Below, in pieces: positions 27,069 to 35,293 of a stretch of DNA of 64,000 bases. The notes beneath the pieces are model-generated. The model searched no databases. It was given only the letters and a program-made list of their open reading frames with translations, and was not told where the DNA came from. A program made the translations under genes and the position numbers. The first letter of the stretch is position 1. Each line of letters opens with the position of its first letter. Source of the DNA: RGIG4034 sp045576455 (GTDB taxonomy: Bacteria; Bacillota; Clostridia; Lachnospirales; Lachnospiraceae); the NCBI GenBank assembly GCA_045576455.1, contig JAZNGM010000001.1, forward strand, positions 530,191 through 594,190, written 5' to 3'.

Positions 27069-29375
27069 GTGAGAAGACCGCTGTGTGTTGTCTGTATACT
27101 TGTGGTATCGGTTATTTTGGTGTATTATGCCATACACCCATTTAAAACAGGACTTCCTGAAGGTCTGGAAGAAAAGGAGGTAGTCCTCACCGGTAAAGTA
27201 ATTGATAAAGAAAAAACAAGCCGTGGAGTACGCTTAACTTTATCTGTTGATTCGCTATGCTTAAATATGGATATGATAAATGGGACGGATGTATTAGAAG
27301 AACGGGAGGTTTGTATCGGTGAAATTATAACGGTTTCGGGAACGCTCCGCATGTATGAAAACGCAACCAATCCGGGTCAGTTTGATCTTAGAAAATATTA
27401 CACGCTTCGCGGCATAGATGGGTATATAAGTATTCCTGAAATATTGGAACGAAGTGTTTCATATGACGTTATTAAGGAATGGCTTTATGCTGCCCGTTAT
27501 AAGTTGGCGGAGTTGTTTCAAAATATACTTCCTCTTCAGAATGCAGGTATAATTAAAGCCATGTTGCTTGGCCTTAAGCAGGATATGGATGCGGACGTAA
27601 AAGCATTATACCAATTAAATGGTATTTCCCATGTTTTGTGTATTTCCGGTCTTCATATAGCAGTGCTGGGTAATGGCCTTTATAAGTTGTTAAAGCGTTT
27701 TTATTTACCGGAATTCGTAGTTATGTCAACCTGCTTGGTTTTGATGTTGTTTTACGGCCTTATAACCGGAATGGGAAGTAGTGTAATGCGCGCCATTGTT
27801 ATGTTTTCCATGCGCATTATTGCGGGCCTTTTACATAGAAGTTATGATGTACTGTCAGCGGCTTGTCTTGCCGCACTTTTGATTCTTGCAGAAAATCCGT
27901 TGTATTTGTATGATAGCGGTTTTTTGTTATCTTTTGCGGCTGTAATAGGAATTGTAGTTGTGGCACCTCCTTTTATACGTGTATTACCTTTCAAAAAATT
28001 ATCTTCACTATACACAACGTTGTTTGTTCAGCTGACTACACTTCCGTTATGCATGTATTTCTTTTATGAGATTCCTATTTATTCTGTATTTCTTAATCTT
28101 ATTGTTATTCCGTTAATGACTCCGCTTTTGTATATCTCAATAGGAGGACTTGCTTTAAGCCTTGTAAGTGTCCCATTGGGGACGGTGCTGTGCATACCGG
28201 TACGCTTGATTTTTGTGATTTATCAGAGGCTGTGTGAACTTATGGATAAACTCCCTTTTAATTCGGTCATTACAGGAAAACCTGAGTTTTATCAGTGCAT
28301 TCTTTTTTATTTGTTTCTGTCATTTAGTGTGTATTCTTTGCCCGGAATCATGAAATATCAAGCTAATCATAAGTCACTCAAATCTTGTGATAAAAATCCG
28401 GTTCGTACCAAAACGCTTCTGTCTAAAAGGCATCACTCCAAAACACTTCTCCCCCAAATGCATCTTGCTAAAAGGTTTCACGTTCAAATGCAGCTTGCTA
28501 AATTAGTTCTTGTAAAATTGCTTCCGGTTATTCTGGTGGTTATGGGATTAAGTGTGCTATTCATAAGGGTCAGGCCTTGCACGAGAGTGTATTTTTTGGA
28601 TGTGGGTCAGGGAGATTGTATCGCGCTAATTACCAAGACGGGTAATTGTTATCTTATTGACGGCGGCAGCTCTTCTAAAAAGAATGTCGCTGACAATATC
28701 ATTATCCCGTTTTTGAAAAGTAAAGGAATATCCAAGGTTACGGCATGTTTCATTTCTCATCCTGATATGGATCATGTGAGCGGAGTGGAAGATTTGCTTA
28801 GGGATGGAAAAGGGATTGCGGCTGAAAAGGTGTATATGGCTGCGTATTTTAAATCAAAAATGGAAAGCTATGATAAAATCACCTGGCTTGAAGCGGGAGA
28901 TAAAATTGTGCCATATGCCGGAAGTTCTGCTTATTTTCAAGTGCTTCATCCTACTTGTGATTATGCTGCGGATAGCGATAATGATGCTTCGCTTGTACTT
29001 CTTTATAGGGAAAAGAATGTTTTTTTTGTTTTGACTGGTGATTTGGAACAGGCGGGAGAGGAATGTGTGGAAGCTTATGCCGGTGAATTTTTTAATGCTT
29101 TGAGTTATGTCAACCAAGAGGTGGTGCATGTTCTTAAGATAGGTCATCATGGCTCAAAGAATTCAAGTTCGGCTGCTTTCCTTGCACTAATTAAACCGGA
29201 CGTTGCCATTATATCCTGTGGTAAGAATAATAGCTATGGACATCCGCATGAGGAAACACTGGAGCGGCTGCATGAAGAGGGGAATGTTATCTTTACTACA
29301 GCGGAATGTGGAGCAATTATCTTGGAAATTGATGAGATGGTAAGGGTTCGCACTATGAAAGGTAAAGAATGGTAA
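27069..29375 (+). CDS. comEC: ComEC/Rec2 DNA uptake channel with metallo-beta-lactamase domain
   Basis: The 768-residue protein has an N-terminal OB-like region with two helices, a multi-helix Competence domain (GISHVLCISGLHIAVLGNGL, then GSSVMRAIVMFSMRI), and a C-terminal metallo-beta-lactamase domain with DVGQGDCIALI, the metal motif SHPDMDH and IGHHGSKNSSS. It forms the membrane channel for incoming single-stranded DNA. Between the helices and the hydrolase domain (residues about 435-490) lies a basic, His/Lys/Leu-rich insert with internal repetition that is unlike family linkers I know. The GTG at 27069 has AGGAGG 6 bases upstream, overlapping the comEA stop; in-frame ATGs inside comEA lack ribosome sites. 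Confidence 0.92.
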   Translation: MRRPLCVVCILVVSVILVYYAIHPFKTGLPEGLEEKEVVLTGKVIDKEKTSRGVRLTLSVDSLCLNMDMINGTDVLEEREVCIGEIITVSGTLRMYENATNPGQFDLRKYYTLRGIDGYISIPEILERSVSYDVIKEWLYAARYKLAELFQNILPLQNAGIIKAMLLGLKQDMDADVKALYQLNGISHVLCISGLHIAVLGNGLYKLLKRFYLPEFVVMSTCLVLMLFYGLITGMGSSVMRAIVMFSMRIIAGLLHRSYDVLSAACLAALLILAENPLYLYDSGFLLSFAAVIGIVVVAPPFIRVLPFKKLSSLYTTLFVQLTTLPLCMYFFYEIPIYSVFLNLIVIPLMTPLLYISIGGLALSLVSVPLGTVLCIPVRLIFVIYQRLCELMDKLPFNSVITGKPEFYQCILFYLFLSFSVYSLPGIMKYQANHKSLKSCDKNPVRTKTLLSKRHHSKTLLPQMHLAKRFHVQMQLAKLVLVKLLPVILVVMGLSVLFIRVRPCTRVYFLDVGQGDCIALITKTGNCYLIDGGSSSKKNVADNIIIPFLKSKGISKVTACFISHPDMDHVSGVEDLLRDGKGIAAEKVYMAAYFKSKMESYDKITWLEAGDKIVPYAGSSAYFQVLHPTCDYAADSDNDASLVLLYREKNVFFVLTGDLEQAGEECVEAYAGEFFNALSYVNQEVVHVLKIGHHGSKNSSSAAFLALIKPDVAIISCGKNNSYGHPHEETLERLHEEGNVIFTTAECGAIILEIDEMVRVRTMKGKEW

Positions 29376-29513
29376 TTGAAATGGAAGAGGACGTCATAAC
29401 TTGCATGCTTGTTGTACTTTGGATGGACATTGAAATGTTGGCGGGAATGTAATGTTGGCGAGAGAGGGATGGTTTGAATACTTGATATTAAGTGCTGGTT
29501 GGCAAATAAACCA

Positions 29514-29835
29514 ATGTATAAAAGGATTGTAGCGAAAAATTGGTATGCTTTGCCGGCGGGTTACCAATAAAGGAGGCGAAAAGGATGAAAAACTGGTATG
29601 CTCGGCCGGCGGGTTACCAATAAAGGAGGCGAAATGGATGAAAAACTGGTATGCTCGGCCGGCGGGTTACCAATAAAGGAGGCGAAATGGATGAAAAACT
29701 GGTATGCCTCGCCGATGGGTTACCAATAAAGGAGGCAAAAAGGATGAAAAACTGGTATGCCTCGCCGATGGGTTACCAATAAAGGAGGCAAAAAGGATGA
29801 AAAACTGGTATGCCTCGCCGATGGCCTACCAATAA
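29514..29835 (+). other. Array of short ORFs (one of 18 codons, five of 12 codons) each with its own ribosome site
   Basis: An ORF at 29514-29570 reads MYKRIVAKNWYALPAGYQ. Five units follow at 29585-29623, 29638-29676, 29691-29729, 29744-29782 and 29797-29835, encoding MKNWYARPAGYQ (twice), MKNWYASPMGYQ (twice) and MKNWYASPMAYQ. Each stop TAA runs straight into AAGGAGG, which lies 8-9 bases before the next ATG. Two further repeat units (at 29858 and 29911) have lost the ATG. The apparent WY and YQ residues also follow from the TTGGTA/TACCAA dyad itself, so translation may be incidental. Confidence 0.4.
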
Positions 29836-29958
29836 AGTGAAGAAAAACAAAATAAAACTGGTATGCTCGGCCGGTGGGCTACCAATAAAGGAGGCAAAAA
29901 GGATAAAAAACTGGTATGCCTCGCCAATGGCCTGCCAATAAAGTGAAGAAAACCAATA
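29535..29958. repeat. Eight-unit tandem repeat, exact 53-bp period, each with a 28-bp dyad
   Basis: Units begin at 29535, 29588, 29641, 29694, 29747, 29800, 29853 and 29906. Each contains (T/C)TGGTA, 16 variable bases, then TACCAA; the last unit has TGCCAA. The spacing is invariant while the interior differs (CGGCCGGCG versus TCGCCGATG types). The interior substitutions include GGGT to GGCC opposite TGCC, which improves stem pairing. The array separates comEC from the gene at 30057; no clear promoter or terminator was found in 29376-29534. Confidence 0.9.
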
Positions 29959-30056
29959 ACTAATTGGGAATACCAAGAAATAAGACCAAATGTAATAAAC
30001 TAAAAGTAATAAAACTAAATGATTGAACAAATATAATATATGAGAGGTAATAGCAT

Positions 30057-30869
30057 ATGAAAACAATAGAGACCGTATTAATGAATGAGAGGCAACATCT
30101 TGAAGATATGGTAAAAAGAGCGGAAAGACGCATGCAAGGCGCGCCAAAGGGACATGTTGCGGTGAGGAGATGGAAGGGAATTGTAGAATATTACTATACA
30201 GAACAGGGAGCTTCCCCGGCGACGAAAGGCAGATATATGAAAAAACGCGAGATTGGGCTGGCAAAAAAGATTGTCCAAAGAGATTATGATTGCAGTATGA
30301 TACGTCGGGCAAAAGAAAGGATAAAAGAAATTGACAAGTTTCTTCAAAAGTATAAAAGAACCAGCTTAAAGTTATTATATACACAATTGAATCCTGCCCG
30401 TAGGACATTGCTTTCGGATGTGGAAGTCTCCGATGAAGAGTTTATTGAGCAATGGCAAAATGTTGAGTATAAAGGAAAACCGTTCATGGATTCCATGCCG
30501 GAGATTTTCACTGAGAGAGGAGAACGTGTGCGTTCAAAGTCTGAAAAAATAATCGCGGACAAGTTATACATGCTTGGAATACCATACCGTTATGAGTATC
30601 CACTCGTCCTACTGGGGAACAGGACTGTTTATCCTGATTTTACAATTCTAAGAATGCCGCAAAGAGAAGAAGTCTATATGGAACATTTTGGACTTATGGA
30701 TGATGAAAATTATGTGGAGAATGTTTTGCTGAAATTACAAACTTATGAAAGGAGTGGGATATATCCGGGAGTACGGTTGTTCGCTACATATGAAACCAAA
30801 AACATGCCATTAAATATAAAAATGCTGGATGAAAAAATAAAGTGCTTATTTTGCGAGGATGAGCTGTAA
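30057..30869 (+). CDS. PD-(D/E)XK nuclease-like protein of unknown role
   Basis: The 270-residue protein has a basic, coiled-coil-prone N-terminal half (residues 1-105, many Lys/Arg) and a C-terminal half with a layout seen in PD-(D/E)XK fold proteins: SEKIIADKL (Glu163), GIPYRYEYPLVL, YPDFTIL (Asp194) and MEHFGLMDDENY (Glu209). The usual Lys after the second acidic residue is not apparent (EHF), so catalytic activity is uncertain. GAGAGG precedes the ATG. It stands alone between the 53-bp array and the LytTR system. No partner restriction or methylase gene is nearby. Confidence 0.6.
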   Translation: MKTIETVLMNERQHLEDMVKRAERRMQGAPKGHVAVRRWKGIVEYYYTEQGASPATKGRYMKKREIGLAKKIVQRDYDCSMIRRAKERIKEIDKFLQKYKRTSLKLLYTQLNPARRTLLSDVEVSDEEFIEQWQNVEYKGKPFMDSMPEIFTERGERVRSKSEKIIADKLYMLGIPYRYEYPLVLLGNRTVYPDFTILRMPQREEVYMEHFGLMDDENYVENVLLKLQTYERSGIYPGVRLFATYETKNMPLNIKMLDEKIKCLFCEDEL

Positions 30870-30900
30870 AAAAATCAGGCGAGGCTGAAAACAAGAAAAA

Positions 30901-30958
30901 CCAAGGGGATGCAGGCAAACCAGGGGGATGCAGGCAAACCAGGGGGATTCCAGCAAAA
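30901..30958. repeat. Three-copy 19-bp tandem repeat
   Basis: Units of CCAGGGGGATGCAGGCAAA type start at 30901, 30920 and 30939, the last one diverged. The stretch is GC-richer than its surroundings and lies just after the PD-(D/E)XK-like gene. It encodes no extended frame with that gene. Confidence 0.8.
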
Positions 30959-31058
30959 CTGAGGTGAAAATCAGGCAATCCGGAGGTGGAATATAGGGAA
31001 AAAAACAAGAATCCAATACTAAAAAATATGTATAAACATAAATTCAAATTCGATACCG

Positions 31059-31092
31059 TGACATTGACTGTCAATTTATGTAAATGTATAAT
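31059..31092 (+). promoter_or_regulatory. Promoter with palindrome over the -35, upstream of the LytTR regulator
   Basis: TTGACT (31064-31069) and TATAAT (31087-31092) are 17 bp apart. TGACA TTGAC TGTCA at 31059-31073 is a perfect inverted repeat across the -35, a plausible operator for the downstream regulator's own control. Confidence 0.65.
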
Positions 31093-31133
31093 ATGGAATG
31101 TGTATATTTGTAGATTACAGGCAGGGGGAAGTT

Positions 31134-31844
31134 ATGAAAATAGCTATATGTGATGATGAAATGATATTCCTTGAACAGATGGAAGAATTGCTTAAGGGGT
31201 GTAAGGATATTCAGTGTATTGATAAATATGATAATATAGATGCTTTGAACGAAATGCTTCCCAAAATAAAATATGATGTCATTTTTATGGATATCGAATG
31301 GAATAAGGGCAAAGAAAACGGAACGCATTATGCTGCTAAGATTAATGAAAAATATAGCCATATCCAGATAATTTATGTGACAGCATATAATGACAGATTT
31401 TCAGAAGCCATTTTTTGGGAGCCATCGAATTTGTGCGGATATTTGGTAAAACCGATTAAGTATGAGAAGCTGTTGTTGTTACTTGATAAGGCAAGAAAGA
31501 ATATTGAACAACAGGAAGAAGAACAGTTGGCGCTTTCGTATAACGGAGTGTCTGAGATAGTTTCGTTTCACGACATAATATTTATGGAAAGCAGGGCGCA
31601 CCAATTGTTTGTCTATACAAGAAATAAAACGATTTCGTTATATGGAAAATTAGATGATTATGAAGATAAAATGCAAAGAAGCTTTTTGAGAATACATAAA
31701 AGTTTTCTAGTGAATATGAATGTGATTAAACGGATAGAAAGAAAGGAGATGTGTTTAAAAACGGGTATTGCATTACCCATAAGTAAATCAAGATATAAAG
31801 ATGTAAAAGATAGATATTTTAAGTATATGGGTGAGCAACTATAG
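31134..31844 (+). CDS. LytTR response regulator
   Basis: The 236-residue protein starts MKIAICDDEM and has a receiver domain with the phosphoacceptor in YDVIFMDIEWNKG (Asp about residue 58), VKPIKYEKL at the receiver's end, and a LytTR domain (IVSFHDIIFMESRAHQLFVY, then RSFLRIHKSFLVNMNVIKRI). The ATG at 31134 follows AGGGGGAA; an in-frame ATG upstream overlaps the promoter-proximal leader. Two GHKL kinases lie downstream on the same strand, as in AgrA/ComD-type quorum or bacteriocin systems, but no agrB or processing peptidase is visible. The strong promoter palindrome suggests autoregulation. Confidence 0.88.
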   Translation: MKIAICDDEMIFLEQMEELLKGCKDIQCIDKYDNIDALNEMLPKIKYDVIFMDIEWNKGKENGTHYAAKINEKYSHIQIIYVTAYNDRFSEAIFWEPSNLCGYLVKPIKYEKLLLLLDKARKNIEQQEEEQLALSYNGVSEIVSFHDIIFMESRAHQLFVYTRNKTISLYGKLDDYEDKMQRSFLRIHKSFLVNMNVIKRIERKEMCLKTGIALPISKSRYKDVKDRYFKYMGEQL

Positions 31845-31943
31845 TTTTTGTTTAAATTGTTTCAATGGAAAAACAGATATTAAGGGAATGAAAAAACATT
31901 AAAGTTGCTTCAAAGAGATTGGGGAATCCAAGAAGCTTGTTTG

Positions 31944-31983
31944 GTGTAAAGAGTTAGGGTGTAAAGAGTTAGGATGTAAAAAT
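31944..31983. repeat. 15-bp tandem repeat between regulator and kinase
   Basis: GTGTAAAGAGTTAGG occurs at 31944-31958 and 31959-31973, with a partial third copy (ATGTAAAAATAG). The 202-base gap between the regulator and the first kinase otherwise shows no convincing signal. Confidence 0.7.
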
Positions 31984-32046
31984 AGTTGTGTGTAAGTGTA
32001 AATGAAAACTTTGAATTGAATTTTGTGTAAAAGAAAGGGGAAAATT

Positions 32047-33351
32047 ATGTGGGTTTATTATGTTTGTTATTTTTTGTATTTACTTCAAATGGCGATGGTG
32101 TGTACTTTCCTTGGTTATGGGTTTGAACCAAGAAAGAAGACGGTTAAAAAGTGGAGGGTTGGCGCGGGATTATTCCTATGCAATATACCTCTGGCTACTG
32201 CGAAGTTTATTGTAAATGATGCCGCAATAATGGTGACAATCATATTGGTAATTACGTTGGTTGATTATGTAATCTATATACATGTAAGGTTAGAAGGAAG
32301 CTTGATAAGAAAAATAATTTATGTTCTTTTTGCATTTATTGGAAGTTTGCTTTCAGAGTTTGCGGTACAGGTTGTATTGGGAAATGAGTTATTAAGAGCA
32401 GGAACATTTGCTTATTCACACCCTATTATGATGTGGTATTTAATTTATTTGACGTTAATTTCAGGAATGATATATCTTGTTTTCTTTCAAATATGGCATA
32501 AGATTAATGCACAGACGTGGTTTGGATCTAAAATGCTTTTTTTCTATATGATAGTTCCGGTTAGTCAGATGGTAATGCTATGGTCAACGAATAAAGAAAC
32601 ATTGGCTTATAATGTGGAAAAAGGGCTGACAACTACTTTAGGGGTGGTAATCAGCATTTTGGCTGATGTATTTTTGCTATATGCCCTTATGAAAAAACAG
32701 AGATCAAGCGATGCGGAAGTAAGGCTTGAAGAGGTTAAAAGTGTATGGGAGATGGAACAAAACCATTATCAAAACATTGAAAATCATCGGGAAGAATTAG
32801 CAAAAATACGACACGATTTATCAGAACATTTTCTTGTTATGAAAAACCTGATGGATACAGGAAAATATGATAAAGCAAAGGATATGCTGAATATCTTGCA
32901 GGAGGATGTGTCTGCGACTAAAGAGTGTATATATTGTGGCGATCCTGTAATTAACGCATTAATGGCTGAATGCGAAAAACAATGCCGGGAAAAGGGCATT
33001 AAGTTAGATTATGATTTGCAGATTATTCAACCGCTAAAAATCAATCCGGTAGCAATAAGCAGTATTTTGTCAAATTTAACGAGAAATGCAATTAAGGAAT
33101 TAGCACGAAATGATGATGAGAAAATTCTTATAGTAAAGATAGGCGTAATGGGTGACTATCTTAATATACGTGTTGATAATACATATTTGGAACATAAAAT
33201 TGATGCAAATCGGAAGTGTTATGGGCTGGAAATCGTTAAATCATTAGCGGAGAAGTATCATGGTTATTTTGATGTTATAAAGAATGATAATGTATTTTCT
33301 GCAAGAGTCTCGGTTGAAAATATCGAAGGAAGTGAACCGGAACTATTATAG
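32047..33351 (+). CDS. GHKL sensor histidine kinase (AgrC/Spo0B-like)
   Basis: The 434-residue protein has about six transmembrane helices (residues 1-215), then a coiled dimerisation helix with His256 in KIRHDLSEHFLV, and a GHKL ATPase domain (SNLTRNAIKEL N-box near 345, YGLEIVKSLAEKYHG near 395). It should sense a signal through its membrane domain and phosphorylate the LytTR regulator encoded upstream. AAAGGGG precedes the ATG at 32047. A second, shorter kinase lies 170 bases downstream. Confidence 0.85.
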   Translation: MWVYYVCYFLYLLQMAMVCTFLGYGFEPRKKTVKKWRVGAGLFLCNIPLATAKFIVNDAAIMVTIILVITLVDYVIYIHVRLEGSLIRKIIYVLFAFIGSLLSEFAVQVVLGNELLRAGTFAYSHPIMMWYLIYLTLISGMIYLVFFQIWHKINAQTWFGSKMLFFYMIVPVSQMVMLWSTNKETLAYNVEKGLTTTLGVVISILADVFLLYALMKKQRSSDAEVRLEEVKSVWEMEQNHYQNIENHREELAKIRHDLSEHFLVMKNLMDTGKYDKAKDMLNILQEDVSATKECIYCGDPVINALMAECEKQCREKGIKLDYDLQIIQPLKINPVAISSILSNLTRNAIKELARNDDEKILIVKIGVMGDYLNIRVDNTYLEHKIDANRKCYGLEIVKSLAEKYHGYFDVIKNDNVFSARVSVENIEGSEPELL

Positions 33352-33373
33352 TAAAAATAATTAGAGGTTATTT

Positions 33374-33487
33374 TTGCCAAATAATTGCCTGTTTTTGAAA
33401 TTGCTATTGCTAGATGTTATTGGACAAAATAAAATCAAACAATATATTGAAAATGCTAAGAAGTTAGCTGTAAAAATTAAAGCATAA
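33374..33487 (+). CDS. Candidate 37-residue peptide between two sensor kinases
   Basis: A TTG at 33374 follows AGAGG (33363-33367) at 6-base spacing and opens a frame of 37 codons ending TAA at 33485-33487. The peptide starts MPNNCLFLKLLLLDVIG and ends in a basic amphipathic stretch (IENAKKLAVKIKA). It fits the gap between the kinases. It lacks a recognised family motif or a processing gene. A chance ORF or a decayed kinase segment are real alternatives. Confidence 0.3.
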   Translation: MPNNCLFLKLLLLDVIGQNKIKQYIENAKKLAVKIKA

Positions 33488-33521
33488 ACGCTTGGTGTAT
33501 TCATGTTACTGGGAGATAAAA

Positions 33522-34244
33522 ATGGTTCGATATATTTTTGGAATAGCAGAGCTTGGTATTAGTCTATTGTTGATGTATTATGTGTTACGCATATGGAATG
33601 CAAACAAAAAGACAATGACGCTTAAGGAAATAAGAGGAGCGTGGCAAATAGAAAGAAGCTATAACAAAGCTAGTGATGTGAAGAGTATCGAGTTGGCAAA
33701 GATACGACACGATTTGAATCAGCATTTTCTTGTTTTACAAGAATTGATAGCGCGAAAAGATTATACTAAAGCAATGAATATGCTGGAGACGTTAAGAGAG
33801 CATGTGTCTGCAACAAAAGAGAACGAGTACTGTAAAGATAACATTGTTAACGCGATCATGGGTGAATGTGAGCATATCTGTAACGAGAATAATGTGATTT
33901 TTAAATGTGATTTGGCTATAAATGATGCACTTAGAATTAATCCGGTTGTTGTATGCAGTGTGTTTTCTAATTTAACAAGAAATGCTGTCGAAGCGGCAAA
34001 AAAGGTAGAAGGTTCCGGGGCATTTGTTGTTGTTAAATCTAAAATAGATGGCGATTATCTGCTTATATCGGTAGAAAATGCTTGTGTTAACAGAAAAAAA
34101 GCAGGATGGCCCGATAAGCGACAGAAATATGGATTTGACATTTTGAGCGCCATAGTTGAAGAACATCATGGTAAGATAGAAATGCTGACAGATGAAAACC
34201 GATATTGTGTTAAGGTTTTTATGAAAAATATAGATATTACATAA
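33522..34244 (+). CDS. Short GHKL histidine kinase lacking the polytopic sensor domain
   Basis: The 240-residue protein is a paralogue of the upstream kinase: it has the same IRHDLNQHFLVLQEL (His63) and SNLTRNAVEAA N-box, with YGFDILSAIVEEHHG near the end. It retains only one N-terminal membrane helix (residues about 3-22) instead of six. GGAGA precedes the ATG at 33522. It may form a heterodimer with the upstream kinase or feed the same LytTR regulator from another input. It ends with a strong terminator 32 bases downstream. Confidence 0.82.
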   Translation: MVRYIFGIAELGISLLLMYYVLRIWNANKKTMTLKEIRGAWQIERSYNKASDVKSIELAKIRHDLNQHFLVLQELIARKDYTKAMNMLETLREHVSATKENEYCKDNIVNAIMGECEHICNENNVIFKCDLAINDALRINPVVVCSVFSNLTRNAVEAAKKVEGSGAFVVVKSKIDGDYLLISVENACVNRKKAGWPDKRQKYGFDILSAIVEEHHGKIEMLTDENRYCVKVFMKNIDIT

Positions 34245-34275
34245 ATTAAGTATATTATATAGGGTTTATAGGTAA

Positions 34276-34310
34276 AAAGACATGCAAAATATCTTTGCGT
34301 GTCTTTTTTT
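34276..34310 (+). terminator. Rho-independent terminator after the GHKL kinases
   Basis: AAAGACATGCAAA (34276-34288) pairs with TTTGCGTGTCTTT (34294-34306) with one G-T pair and a 5-base loop, followed by a run of T. Confidence 0.9.
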
Positions 34311-34329
34311 GCATTTAAAATGACCATTT

Positions 34330-34357
34330 TTGCAATCTGCGTTGAAGGCTGTATATA
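34330..34357 (+). promoter_or_regulatory. Candidate promoter of the kinase/phosphatase/FHA operon
   Basis: TTGCAA (34330-34335) and TATATA (34352-34357) are 16 bp apart, about 190 bases before the first PP2C start. The leader contains CTTGGAACTAGT/CTTGGAACTAAT direct repeats (34413-34436) and no convincing gene. Confidence 0.4.
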
Positions 34358-34547
34358 TAAAATATTATATTTCATTATATATGTATTTCGGTTTTTTGAT
34401 GTTTCCATTTGGAACTAGTCTTGGAACTAATCTTGGAATGAAGCTCTTTCTGGTAACTTGGGTTAAAGGTTTTTGGGGATGTGTTTTAGAAAGCGCTGTA
34501 AGTAAGCATAAAATAGTAAGCATAAAAAATGTGTGGGGGAATGCATG

Positions 34548-35279
34548 ATGGATTATGCGAAGATTTCAAATGTTGGCAACCGTGAACATAATGAAGATTG
34601 TGTAGAGGGAATGATTAGAAAATTTAATGATGATGAATGCGGGTGCTTTGTACTTGCAGATGGCCTGGGAGGCCATGGCAGGGGAGAAGTTGCTTCGCAG
34701 TTAATAGTAGGAATTGCAATGGATTTATTCGAATGCAGTAACGATACGGAAGGTATCCTTCAACGTATTTTGTCGGAAGGACAAAAGGAGTTAATGGATA
34801 TGCAGAAGCGTGAAAGGGCGTATTACGAATTAAAAACCACTGCAGTTTCTTTATTTATTTCAGGAGAAAAAATATATTGGGCACATATTGGAGATTCAAG
34901 ACTCTATTACTTCAAAAATAAAAAAATGGTACTTAGGACAAAAGACCATAGTGTACCACAAATGCTGGCAACTTCAGGAGAAATTAAAGAAAAAGCAATA
35001 AGAAAACATCCTGATAGAAATAAATTATTACGTGTTATGGGAATTGAGTGGAATGAGCCCAGGTATACCGTGTCAGATATGATTGCAAATGAAGGTAAAC
35101 AGGCATTTTTGCTGTGCTCGGATGGCTTTTGGGAATTCATTACAGAAAAACAGATGGAAAAGTGTCTGAAGAAAGCGGACTCTGCAGAAGAATGGCTTAA
35201 GTTGATGAATGCAATTGTACAGAAAAACGGATGCAAAGAAGATATGGATAATAATACGGCATTGGTGGTTATGCTGTAG
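34548..35279 (+). CDS. PP2C-type Ser/Thr protein phosphatase
   Basis: The 243-residue protein has PPM-family metal motifs: NVGNREHNEDCVEG (N-terminal Asp), VLADGLGGHGRGE, the AHIGDSRLYY strand and LLCSDGFWEF, with a C-terminal acidic Asp in DMDNNTALV. It would reverse kinase phosphorylation, using two Mn2+/Mg2+ ions. It is cytoplasmic. The ATG at 34548 is 7 bases after GGGGGA; the ATG one codon earlier is possible. It opens an eleven-gene signalling operon and is followed 14 bases later by an FHA gene. Confidence 0.9.
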   Translation: MDYAKISNVGNREHNEDCVEGMIRKFNDDECGCFVLADGLGGHGRGEVASQLIVGIAMDLFECSNDTEGILQRILSEGQKELMDMQKRERAYYELKTTAVSLFISGEKIYWAHIGDSRLYYFKNKKMVLRTKDHSVPQMLATSGEIKEKAIRKHPDRNKLLRVMGIEWNEPRYTVSDMIANEGKQAFLLCSDGFWEFITEKQMEKCLKKADSAEEWLKLMNAIVQKNGCKEDMDNNTALVVML

Positions 35280-35293
35280 TTGGAGGATATTAG

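Noticed and set aside
29535..29958. CRISPR array
   Set aside because: Units are whole 53-bp tandem copies without unique spacers, the conserved part includes a ribosome site and ATG, and there are no cas genes.
29773..30408. 211-codon minus-strand frame across the repeat array and into the next gene
   Set aside because: It is the reverse of the 53-bp repeats and of the coding strand of the gene at 30057; its repeated peptide segments are a by-product, and it lacks a ribosome site.
33352..33521. Kinase fragment in the gap between GHKL genes
   Set aside because: The frame does not align by eye with any part of either kinase, so it was listed only as a low-confidence peptide ORF rather than a pseudogene.
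31134..34244. Complete agr-type quorum-sensing locus
   Set aside because: Regulator and kinases fit, but no AgrB peptidase-like membrane protein is encoded; only an unverified 37-codon frame could be a peptide.
34330..34548. 72-codon frame before the first PP2C gene
   Set aside because: Starts at a TTG without ribosome site, overlaps the candidate promoter and the PP2C start, and has no recognisable motif.
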